Part shown: positions 9,084 through 16,521 of the stretch, piece by piece
Layout of the letters: each line of letters starts with the position of its first letter
Numbering within the stretch: position 1 is the first letter of the stretch
DNA from: Caldifarciminota bacterium
Lineage (GTDB): Bacteria; SDB-A
Assembly (NCBI GenBank): GCA_016929715.1
Contig: JAFGIG010000005.1
Coordinates: 1-34,834, forward strand
DNA: 34,834 nt
Direction: 5' to 3'
Position numbers and translations under genes: made by a program
The notes under the pieces: generated by a model
Told to the model about the DNA's origin: nothing
Databases searched by the model: none
Seen by the model: the letters and a program-made list of their open reading frames with translations, nothing else

Positions 9084-10808
9084 ATGAAAACTGCTGATAA
9101 TGTATCCGTTTACGGCTTTTTCAAGCCTCATCTCCGGGTGCTGATTCCCGCATTTCTCCTCGTAGCTGTTGGCATAATCGCTGAACTTTTCATCCCAATG
9201 GTGACTCAGAAAGCTATTGATTCCGGCATCGCGCGCGCTGATGTCAGGCTGACCGTTATCTGCGGCTTGGGAATAATAGCACTTGCGCTGACCAGAGCGG
9301 GTTTTCAGAATTTTGCGAACATTCTTTTCACCGGAGCGAGTTCCAAAGTCACAAAAGAACTGAGGTCCGCCCTGATGAAACACGTTTTCTCCCTAGAATT
9401 TTCGCGCATAGACAAACTGCAGACCGGCAGGCTCATGACAAGGGTTTACAGCGACACTTCCCAGATACGACGCCTCAGTTCGTTCGGATTCAGAATGATG
9501 TTTCAGGGAATACTTCTCGTTGTCGGCAGCAACATTATGATTTTCAGGATAGATATAAAAATAGGTTTTTTAGTTCTTCTGCTGACATTGATCAACGCTT
9601 CTCTTTTCGCCTTCTTCGCCGTGTCCGCCAGAAAATTGTTTCTTAAAGTCCAGAACCAGCTCGGTAAGATGAATTCGACAATACAGCAAAATTTTGCGGG
9701 CATAAGCGTTGTCAAGATATTTTCCGCAGAAGAGAAAGAAATAGAGAATTTCGGCGCCGAAGCCGATAAACTCAAGAATCTATCGGTAAAAGTCGGTAAA
9801 CTCATGGCGACGGCATTTCCGCTTTTTATGCTCGTGATCAACCTTGGCATCCTCATTATACTCCAGGTAGGAGGCAAGGAAGTTCTCAGCAATAGGCTTG
9901 CGATAGGAAATCTTGTCGCGCTGACGAATTACCTTTTTATGATAATGTTTCCTCTAATGATGCTCGGTATGTCAATGACAATTTTTGCCCAGGCCAGTGC
10001 GTCTTCCCAGAGGATCAAAGAAATTCTCTCCATCCCCAGAGACGAAAGAGAAACCTATTCGGAAGCTCTTATAAAGCGTGGAAAAGTCAAAATCCGCGGA
10101 TTGTCATTTTCTCATACCGAAGGAGCATCTCTTCTTTCGGGCCTCGACCTCGACATACGCGAAGGAGAAACTCTTGGAATTATAGGGCTTACCGGCTGTG
10201 GCAAGACTACTCTTCTGAATCTTATAGCCGGTTTTTACTTTCCTCAGGAGGGCGGTATTGAGATAGACGGCGTTGAAACATCACGGATCCCCGTCAGTGA
10301 ACTTAGGAATAAAATTGCCGTCGTTTTTCAGAATCCTGTTCTTTTCAGGATGTCGGTCAAAGACAACATCCTTTTTGATGCAGACAGAATATCAGATGAT
10401 GAACTCGATGAGATCTCCGACATTTCGGAACTGAATGATTTTGTAAATGCCAGCTCCGGCGGCATGGAGCTTGAAATAATGCCGCGCGGCATCAACATAT
10501 CGGGCGGACAAAGGCAGAGAATAGCGATAGCGAGAGCTCTCGTTTCAAATAAACCTGTTCTTTTACTCGACGATTCTTTCAGTTCACTCGACAGAATAAC
10601 AGAATCCCGCCTGCTCGACAAACTTCTCAGATACAGAGCCGGGATGACTACAGTAATAGTTTCCCAGAAGATATCTTCCATAAAAAAAGCAGACAGAATA
10701 GCCTTTCTTCACGGAGGCAAAATCATCAACGCCGGAAAACATTCCGAAATGCTCGAAGAATGCAAACTATACAGAGAAGTTTATACATCACAGGGATATG
10801 AAACATGA
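9084..10808 (+). CDS. ABC exporter half-transporter, degenerate-site subunit
   Basis: 574 aa from ATG 9084. An in-frame extension to 8868 exists but overlaps the start of msrC and reads as unlikely sequence. N-terminal exporter-type membrane domain (about six helices, residues ~15-300), then a nucleotide-binding domain: Walker A GLTGCGKTT with K374, Q-loop VVFQNPVLF, canonical signature NISGGQ, Walker B LLLDD. The residue after the Walker B Asp496 is Asp497 rather than the catalytic Glu, and the switch-loop His is Gln528 (VIVSQKISS). That combination is typical of the non-hydrolysing site in heterodimeric exporters such as TM287/288. It overlaps the next gene by ATGA, so the two are certainly cotranscribed and probably form one transporter in the inner membrane. 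Substrate is unknown (drug, lipid or peptide). Confidence 0.92.
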   Translation: MKTADNVSVYGFFKPHLRVLIPAFLLVAVGIIAELFIPMVTQKAIDSGIARADVRLTVICGLGIIALALTRAGFQNFANILFTGASSKVTKELRSALMKHVFSLEFSRIDKLQTGRLMTRVYSDTSQIRRLSSFGFRMMFQGILLVVGSNIMIFRIDIKIGFLVLLLTLINASLFAFFAVSARKLFLKVQNQLGKMNSTIQQNFAGISVVKIFSAEEKEIENFGAEADKLKNLSVKVGKLMATAFPLFMLVINLGILIILQVGGKEVLSNRLAIGNLVALTNYLFMIMFPLMMLGMSMTIFAQASASSQRIKEILSIPRDERETYSEALIKRGKVKIRGLSFSHTEGASLLSGLDLDIREGETLGIIGLTGCGKTTLLNLIAGFYFPQEGGIEIDGVETSRIPVSELRNKIAVVFQNPVLFRMSVKDNILFDADRISDDELDEISDISELNDFVNASSGGMELEIMPRGINISGGQRQRIAIARALVSNKPVLLLDDSFSSLDRITESRLLDKLLRYRAGMTTVIVSQKISSIKKADRIAFLHGGKIINAGKHSEMLEECKLYREVYTSQGYET

Positions 10809-12559
10809 GAGGACAGAGGGCAAAGATAGAAAAACCGAAAAACGCGCAAAAAGCGTTTTTTCTGCTCTTTTCGAATCTTCTCCCCTACAGGGCACAACTC
10901 TTAATCACATTGTTTCTCGTCTTGGCGACAGGATTGATTTCTCTTGCCACTCCTTACTTCATAAAAATAGCAATAGACGATTTCATTCTGAAAAAAGACT
11001 TTGAAGGACTAAAGAATTTATCTGTGATTTTTTTCGCCGTCATTGTTCTGCAACTCGTCTTCAGCTATTTAAGATCCGTCGAAATGGTGAGGATTTCTCA
11101 GAGTGTTCTCAAAGACTTAAGGGTAAGGATTTTTTCCCACGTTCAAAAACTAATATTCGATGTTCTCGACAAGATGAGGAAAGGAGATGTTCTTTCGAGG
11201 ATAAGCAACGATGTTGAAAACGTGAATAATTTTCTCTCACAGGGTTTTTCTGAAATACTCAGCAACACCGTTTTCGTCACAGGAACAGTATTGGCGATGT
11301 TTTGGATAAGTTGGAGGCTCGCTCTTCTCGCTCTTTCCACGATTCCAGTGATTTTTATTGTAACTTTCATCGTGGCTAAGCTTTCACGCAAAATTTTCAG
11401 GGAAAATCAAGCTGTAGCCGGCGAAATGAGTTCATTTCTCGAAGAAAACTTCAGCGGCATAAAGACTATAAAGTCTTTCGGAAAAGAAAACGAATACATA
11501 GAAAAATTCGAAAAAATAAATCAAAGAGCGAGGAAAATTGAATTCCGATCAGAACTTATTTCCCTGATACTTCCCCCGACTCTTCATGCCCTCGGAGCAG
11601 CGAGCATCGGCATAATAATCCTGGGCGGCAGCATTCTCGTCATCAACGGAGGGGCTACCATCGGGGCTCTTGCGGGTATAATTGCATACACGAGGCGGTT
11701 TTTTCAGCCTTTTAGGGCGATGGCTGAACTATACAATCACATGCAGTCAGCTCTTGCGAGTTCGGAGAGGATAGGAGAAATCTTGTGCAGAGAGAAGGAA
11801 AATTATTCAGACGAACTCATAAAAACCGAATCATCTGACGGCAGTATTGAATTCCGGGAAGTCGATTTTTCCTACACAGGGGACATTGATGTCCTCAAAG
11901 ATATAAACTTGACAATTGAATCAGGCAAAACAGTGGCGCTTGTCGGTCCTACGGGGGCAGGTAAAACGACAGTAGTAAAACTCATCTCCCGATTCTATGA
12001 CCCGGTTCGGGGAAAGATAGAATTCGGCGGAAAACGCATTGATAAAATCTCTTTGGAATCCTACAGAAAGAATTTCAGTGTAGTCCTGCAGGAGCCTTTT
12101 ATTTTTTCAAGGTCAGTAAAGGATAACATCAAATACGGCAGGCATGACGCCTCTTTCGAGGAAGTCGAAAAAGCCGCACAGACAGCCGGAATAAAAGATT
12201 TCATAGAAAGCCTTCCGGAAAAATACGAGACAGTAATCTCAGAGGATTCAACGAATATAAGCGCAGGTCAGAGACAGCTCATATCGATAGCCCGGGCTAT
12301 TCTCTCAGACAGAAACATTCTTATACTTGACGAGGCTACAAGCAATGTCGACACGTGGACTGAAAAAACCATTCAGGAAACTGTATCGAAAATCAGCACT
12401 ATGAAAACATCAATAGTAATAGCCCACAGGCTCTCGACAATAAAAAATGCCGATTACATACTCGTAATAGACAAAAACAGAATAATTGAAAGAGGAACGC
12501 ATAAAGAGCTTATGTATAAAAAAGGCTATTATTACGATATGTATGTTTCAGGTCTCTGA
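10805..12559 (+). CDS. ABC exporter half-transporter, catalytic-site subunit
   Basis: 584 aa; start ATG overlaps the previous stop (ATGA) and has AGGGAT just upstream. Exporter-type membrane domain (residues ~25-320, with the FIKIAIDDFI stretch typical of the first elbow/TM region) followed by a nucleotide-binding domain: Walker A GPTGAGKTT with K387, Q-loop VVLQEPFIF, Walker B ILILDE with catalytic E510, and switch His541 (IVIAHRLSTI). The signature is NISAGQ, with Ala487 in place of the first Gly of SGGQ. This altered signature would face the partner's altered Walker B and H-loop, so one composite site is canonical and the other doubly degenerate. The last bases of the gene form the first unit of a short tandem repeat. 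Confidence 0.93.
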   Translation: MRGQRAKIEKPKNAQKAFFLLFSNLLPYRAQLLITLFLVLATGLISLATPYFIKIAIDDFILKKDFEGLKNLSVIFFAVIVLQLVFSYLRSVEMVRISQSVLKDLRVRIFSHVQKLIFDVLDKMRKGDVLSRISNDVENVNNFLSQGFSEILSNTVFVTGTVLAMFWISWRLALLALSTIPVIFIVTFIVAKLSRKIFRENQAVAGEMSSFLEENFSGIKTIKSFGKENEYIEKFEKINQRARKIEFRSELISLILPPTLHALGAASIGIIILGGSILVINGGATIGALAGIIAYTRRFFQPFRAMAELYNHMQSALASSERIGEILCREKENYSDELIKTESSDGSIEFREVDFSYTGDIDVLKDINLTIESGKTVALVGPTGAGKTTVVKLISRFYDPVRGKIEFGGKRIDKISLESYRKNFSVVLQEPFIFSRSVKDNIKYGRHDASFEEVEKAAQTAGIKDFIESLPEKYETVISEDSTNISAGQRQLISIARAILSDRNILILDEATSNVDTWTEKTIQETVSKISTMKTSIVIAHRLSTIKNADYILVIDKNRIIERGTHKELMYKKGYYYDMYVSGL

Positions 12560-12600
12560 CCTTTTCAGGTCTCCGACCCTTTCAGATCTCCGGCCTGAAA
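12546..12600 (+). repeat. Three direct repeats, 17-bp period, with hairpin potential
   Basis: Units TTTCAGGTCTCTGACC (12546-12561), TTTCAGGTCTCCGACC (12563-12578) and TTTCAGATCTCCGGCC (12580-12595), with a shorter TCTCTGAC echo at 12606-12613. The first two units each contain a small inverted repeat GGTC-TCY-GACC, and TTTCAGG of unit 2 can pair with CCTGAAA at 12594-12600. The stop codon of the second ABC gene lies inside unit 1. It may act as a terminator or RNA-stability element between convergent genes, but there is no U-tract. Confidence 0.7.
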
Positions 12601-12623
12601 TATAATCTCTGACTCAAACATCT

Positions 12624-13361
12624 TCAGATACCGATTATCACGCCGAAGGAAATGTAATTGACGAGAGTAAAATTATAGACCTCATCGTTGTCAGCGCCAC
12701 CTTCGAGAATTCTATAACCGGCTTTCAGGTCAATAACTGGGCTGAGCGAAAAAATAGCGCCGAAAAAAACATCTTCCGCCCTGCCCTGGGGCGCCGCCAG
12801 AGCGTCTCCGTCTGCAATGATTGTCAAATTTTTGCCAAGACGGTATCTGAAGCTGAAATTTATAAGAGGGACAAAACCTGTGTTTTTCTTGCTCACCGAT
12901 TTCGAACCATCGTTCAGTCTTATCTCAGCGTCGCGGATTTTACCTGTAATACCCGCGCCGGCGGAAAACCTTGCCCTGTCGTAAAATTCATACCTGTATG
13001 TAAGCCTGTATGAATCGAACCTGTAGTCGGCTTTGATTAAATCACCAGCTTCAAAAATGTATCCCTCGTAATTTAAGTGCCTGTCAAGGCGACCTTCAGA
13101 CCTTATTTTCAAAGGCGCTGCGAGAAAAGATAAGACGTGCCTTTCTCCAAATCGACCCGTGGCTCTGAATCTTAAAAAAAAGGAAGTTTGAGGTGAAAGA
13201 TCGTCTTTGAGGGAAAAAAGAGTTCCAGTATTCCCGGGTATTTTGACGTCATTGTATCCGGTGAAAGCAAGTCCGGATTCAAAATCAATCTCATAAGAGG
13301 CTTCGATACTCTGGAAACCTGCGAAATACAGAATAAACACAGAGGCAACAATCATTCTCAT
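12624..13361 (-). CDS. Outer-membrane beta-barrel protein
   Basis: 245 aa from the ATG at 13361, preceded by GGAAGGAG with 6-nt spacing; a 13-residue longer form from 13400 lacks this site. Signal peptide MRMIVASVFILYFAGFQSIEA, then alternating-strand sequence rich in Tyr, Phe, Arg and Gly (for example YRLTYRYEFYDRARFSAGAG and VPLINFSFRYRLGKNLTI), consistent with a 10-12-strand outer-membrane barrel. The N-terminal part (GTLFSLKDDLSP) is reminiscent of barrels annotated as outer-membrane beta-barrel proteins of unknown role. It converges with the ABC exporter genes and diverges from the M16 peptidase gene. Nothing indicates a particular substrate. Confidence 0.72.
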   Translation of the reverse strand: MRMIVASVFILYFAGFQSIEASYEIDFESGLAFTGYNDVKIPGNTGTLFSLKDDLSPQTSFFLRFRATGRFGERHVLSFLAAPLKIRSEGRLDRHLNYEGYIFEAGDLIKADYRFDSYRLTYRYEFYDRARFSAGAGITGKIRDAEIRLNDGSKSVSKKNTGFVPLINFSFRYRLGKNLTIIADGDALAAPQGRAEDVFFGAIFSLSPVIDLKAGYRILEGGADNDEVYNFTLVNYISFGVIIGI

Positions 13362-13404
13362 TTTCAGCTCCTTCCTTATTTGCTGAAATTTAATATTCAT
13401 TAGG

Positions 13405-13433
13405 AATTTACCAGAATTTCCGCATTAAAGCAA
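13405..13433 (-). promoter_or_regulatory. Candidate promoter of the barrel gene
   Basis: On the minus strand TTGCTT (13428-13433), 17-nt spacer, TAAATT (13405-13410). Only a moderate match in an AT-rich divergent spacer. Confidence 0.3.
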
Positions 13434-13466
13434 AATAATGAAAAAACATACTTTCAGAGGTTTTTC

Positions 13467-13496
13467 TTGCCAAAAAGCTATATTGGTTTATATTTA
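13467..13496 (+). promoter_or_regulatory. Candidate promoter of the M16 peptidase gene
   Basis: TTGCCA (13467-13472), 18-nt spacer, TATTTA (13491-13496), ending 24 nt before the start codon. Confidence 0.4.
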
Positions 13497-13520
13497 ATAA
13501 AAAGTAAAATAGGAGAGAAT

Positions 13521-16052
13521 ATGCATATTTTAGCTATTTGCCTTATTTCAATTTTTCAGGCTACCCTTGACAACGGTTTGAGAGTAGTTCTCGAAGAAGA
13601 CCATTCCTCTGCCATTACTACCGCGAGAATATTCATTGATGTCGGTTCCGTTTACGAAACCGAGAACACAGGAAGGGGACTTTCTCATTTCTGCGAACAC
13701 GTCGTCAGCGGAGGAACGACCCCTTTCAGGACCGAAAAACAATACGAAGAACTGGAAAAGCGTTTCGGCGCCAGAACCAACGCCTACACATCTTGGGAAG
13801 TCACCTGCTACCACACCACAGTTCCTTCCGACTATTCCGATTCGGCAATCATGATGCTGATGGAGCAGGTTTTTTCCTGTTCACTCGACTCTTTTGAAAT
13901 AAGCAGAGAACACGGAGTAATACACCACGAAATACTGACTTCCGACACCCCCGACGAAAGAGTCTGGGACGCTGCATTTGTTTTCTTTTTCGGCAATCAT
14001 CCCCTCTCGGTTCCGATTCTCGGACTCGAAGATGCGATGCTGTCAATCACGAGAGAAGACATTTATAAATTCTACTGCGCCCGTTATTCGCCTTCAAACG
14101 CAGTTCTCGTAGCTGTCGGAGATTTTCAGACCTCTGAACTTTTCGAGTTCATAGAAAAACAAGCCCAAAAATTCCACTCCAGACCATACCTCCCATCGAC
14201 AGTTCCGTCTCCCCCTCAGTATTCCCATCCCCGCACCGACACTGTTTTCGAAGACATACCCCATCCCCTCGTTTACATGATGTGGAACGGCGCCCAGAAG
14301 ACCGCTGATGACTACGATGCTCTTTCTCTTCTTTCTCAATACCTGACAGGCGGTCAGTCATCATACCTTGAAAAACTGCTCGTCGAGGAGAAGGAACTAT
14401 CTTTCGAGACATGGACATACAATATGGGGCTGAGGAGAATGCCCGGCGCTTTTGTCGTATTCAACGCTTCCCCTGACATGGAAAAACTTCACAATGCCGT
14501 CGGAGTTATACAAAGAGAAATTGACAGGATCGCCGCCGGAGACATTGACGAGGCGAGGCTTTCACGCACCAAGAACCTCATCAGATACAGTCTTCTCAAA
14601 GAATGGACGGCAGGGACAAAAGCACAGCTTATCGGCGACGGAATGCTCACTTCAAACGATCCTTTGTATTTTCAAAACAGCATAGAAAAATATTCGAGAA
14701 TAACTTCAGCAGATCTGTCTGAAATCTCTCAAAGACTTCTCTCTTCATCCAAAAGACAGACTTTTTTCGCCCTGCCCTCCGCATTAAAAGAAGAACTGAT
14801 CCCCAACGAAAGATATTCCGGACAAATACCTTTCACTCTTCACGAAAGGGAGGGCTCTCCTGCCCTTCTCTCTCAGAGGACGCCGGGATCTCAATATGTA
14901 AGTATGCTCGTGACTTTCGGAGGCGGCTCCCGTGTTGACCCCGTCGGCGCAGAAGGCACGTGCAGAGTAATCTCCGAAATTCTCGGCTTGAAAACAACTT
15001 ACATGAACTCCGACAGGTTCAGTGAAAAGCTCGATGAACTAGGCATTTCAAGACGTTCCTCATGCTCTGACGATTATTTCTACATATATTTCGACTTCCC
15101 TCTTGAAAATTTCGACAGTGCCGTGGAATTGATTGGAAAAGCAATCAGCGCCCCAGACTTTTCAGACCAAGGGACAAGGGACGCAAAAAAATCGCTTTCT
15201 TTTGAAATCGCCCAGAGTTCTACGAATCCCAACTATCTGCACGGAAAATTTTTCAGGAATAATTTTTTTCCGCAGAATACATACAATAGATATCCCGATG
15301 AAAATTCTATGGCGGAGATTTCAAGGGAAAATCTTGAAAAGCTTTACAGAGAGATTAAGTCGTCGGGAAATGTCGTTGTCGCAATAACCGGCGACGTCGA
15401 TCCGGAAAAGGCGCAAAAAGCTCTGTCTGCAAATTTCCCTGCTCTGAATGCCGGCTCTTCGCTGGCTTCCGGAAGACCTGTTGAAAACATCTATCCCCGG
15501 AGCGACAGCCTGATATATGAATTCCAGCAAACTCTTGTGACTTACGCTTTCAAAACAGTTCCCTGGGGACATCCTGACGGACCCGCCCTTCTCATCTTGG
15601 ACGAACTCCTGTCAGGGGCAAACTCGAGAATTCACGACGCCCTGAGAGGAAGGCAGGACCTTGTTTACTGGGGCTGGGGCTATCAGGCGAGCTACGGCGA
15701 TGCGGGAGCCTTTATCTTCATCTCGCAGACAAGCCAAAAAAACCAAGACAAGGTCAAAGAGGCTTACCTCGCTGAAATAGAGAGGGTGAAAACAGAGCTT
15801 CTTTCTCAAGAAGAGCTCGACAATCTCAGGAACGCAATTTTCTCAAGCTGGGATATGTCAGAGCAGGACCAGCTCAGAAGGCTTTTTAGATACTCTTTCC
15901 TATACCTCATGGGTCAACCCCCGGATTACTACTCGTCCAACCTCAGCCCTTCATTGGAATCACTAACTCCTGAAGACATCCTCGACGCCGCCGTCTTGTA
16001 TTTCGACAAGGGTTACTGGTTTATCTCCCGTCCGGATAACAGCGATTATTGA
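13521..16052 (+). CDS. Secreted M16 (insulinase/pitrilysin-like) zinc peptidase
   Basis: 843 aa from ATG 13521, which has AGGAG 5 nt upstream; the in-frame ATG at 13467 lacks such a site. The first ~14 residues (MHILAICLISIFQA) look like a short signal peptide, followed by the family's usual TLDNGLRVVL opening. Two M16 halves are fused. The N-terminal half carries the inverted zinc motif HFCEH (H56, E59, H60) and Glu137, 77 residues after H60, the expected third zinc ligand, so it should be active. The C-terminal half (from ~residue 455) has no HxxEH, as in two-lobed M16B proteins where it shapes the chamber. Likely a periplasmic or exported peptidase that degrades short peptides. A good promoter separates it from the next genes. 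Confidence 0.93.
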   Translation: MHILAICLISIFQATLDNGLRVVLEEDHSSAITTARIFIDVGSVYETENTGRGLSHFCEHVVSGGTTPFRTEKQYEELEKRFGARTNAYTSWEVTCYHTTVPSDYSDSAIMMLMEQVFSCSLDSFEISREHGVIHHEILTSDTPDERVWDAAFVFFFGNHPLSVPILGLEDAMLSITREDIYKFYCARYSPSNAVLVAVGDFQTSELFEFIEKQAQKFHSRPYLPSTVPSPPQYSHPRTDTVFEDIPHPLVYMMWNGAQKTADDYDALSLLSQYLTGGQSSYLEKLLVEEKELSFETWTYNMGLRRMPGAFVVFNASPDMEKLHNAVGVIQREIDRIAAGDIDEARLSRTKNLIRYSLLKEWTAGTKAQLIGDGMLTSNDPLYFQNSIEKYSRITSADLSEISQRLLSSSKRQTFFALPSALKEELIPNERYSGQIPFTLHEREGSPALLSQRTPGSQYVSMLVTFGGGSRVDPVGAEGTCRVISEILGLKTTYMNSDRFSEKLDELGISRRSSCSDDYFYIYFDFPLENFDSAVELIGKAISAPDFSDQGTRDAKKSLSFEIAQSSTNPNYLHGKFFRNNFFPQNTYNRYPDENSMAEISRENLEKLYREIKSSGNVVVAITGDVDPEKAQKALSANFPALNAGSSLASGRPVENIYPRSDSLIYEFQQTLVTYAFKTVPWGHPDGPALLILDELLSGANSRIHDALRGRQDLVYWGWGYQASYGDAGAFIFISQTSQKNQDKVKEAYLAEIERVKTELLSQEELDNLRNAIFSSWDMSEQDQLRRLFRYSFLYLMGQPPDYYSSNLSPSLESLTPEDILDAAVLYFDKGYWFISRPDNSDY

Positions 16053-16063
16053 GGTCAAACTCC

Positions 16064-16093
16064 TTGACAAATATTGATCCTGCGAAGGATAAT
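16064..16093 (+). promoter_or_regulatory. Promoter of the sAC-like cyclase operon
   Basis: TTGACA (16064-16069, perfect -35), 18-nt spacer, GATAAT (16088-16093, one mismatch). It lies just after the M16 stop codon and 27 bases before the ATG of the small secreted protein. It is the best sigma-70-like promoter in the window and probably drives the four genes to 24661. Confidence 0.6.
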
Positions 16094-16120
16094 ATTTTTT
16101 AGCATCAAAAGGAGGACTAA

Positions 16121-16498
16121 ATGAAAAGAGCCATATTAGCTTTTATTTTTGTCTCTCTTCTTCCGGTTGCTGTTTTCGGATCAGGATGGTCACTTCGACT
16201 CTTCCATTTCCCTGAAGAAATTATAGTCACTTCAGACACAGCACTCACTCTCGCTATGGGCACAATAGTCAATGTATCTGCTACTGAAACAGAGAACAAA
16301 GGCATAACCGTCGAGATATGGTGGGGAGAAGTAGTAGACAATTTCGAGTTCTATACTGTTTTCGAATATGAAGGTGAATACTATCAGACCAGTCCCTATC
16401 AGGTAAATTCTTCTCTTCCGAACAAAAAGATCTATGACATAATGACACCTGACGCGGTTTACCTCCCCCCCTGCATAGACCGCGAAGAAGACGACTGA
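16121..16498 (+). CDS. Small secreted protein of unknown function at the head of the cyclase operon
   Basis: 125 aa. Start ATG has AAAGGAGG 5 nt upstream. Signal peptide MKRAILAFIFVSLLPVAVFG, then a mature part of about 105 residues rich in beta-forming and acidic residues (VTVEIWWGEVVDN-like central stretch; ITVEIWWGE, FEYEGEYYQTSPYQ), a single Cys near the end and an acidic tail DREEDD. I do not recognise the family. It is 23 bp upstream of the first sAC-like gene and under the same probable promoter, so it may be a periplasmic partner or target of that module; this is inferred from position only. A run of seven C lies near its 3' end (about 16465-16471). Confidence 0.8.
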   Translation: MKRAILAFIFVSLLPVAVFGSGWSLRLFHFPEEIIVTSDTALTLAMGTIVNVSATETENKGITVEIWWGEVVDNFEFYTVFEYEGEYYQTSPYQVNSSLPNKKIYDIMTPDAVYLPPCIDREEDD

Positions 16499-16521
16499 TT
16501 TTTTTTCTGCGCGTTTTTTAG

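Noticed and set aside
13467-13520. Earlier in-frame start of the M16 peptidase
   Set aside because: The region holds a promoter-like sequence, while the ATG at 13521 has AGGAG and opens a signal peptide.
16497-16521. T-rich stretch after the small secreted protein as a terminator
   Set aside because: There are two T-runs but no stem-loop before them, and the next gene begins within 23 bp.
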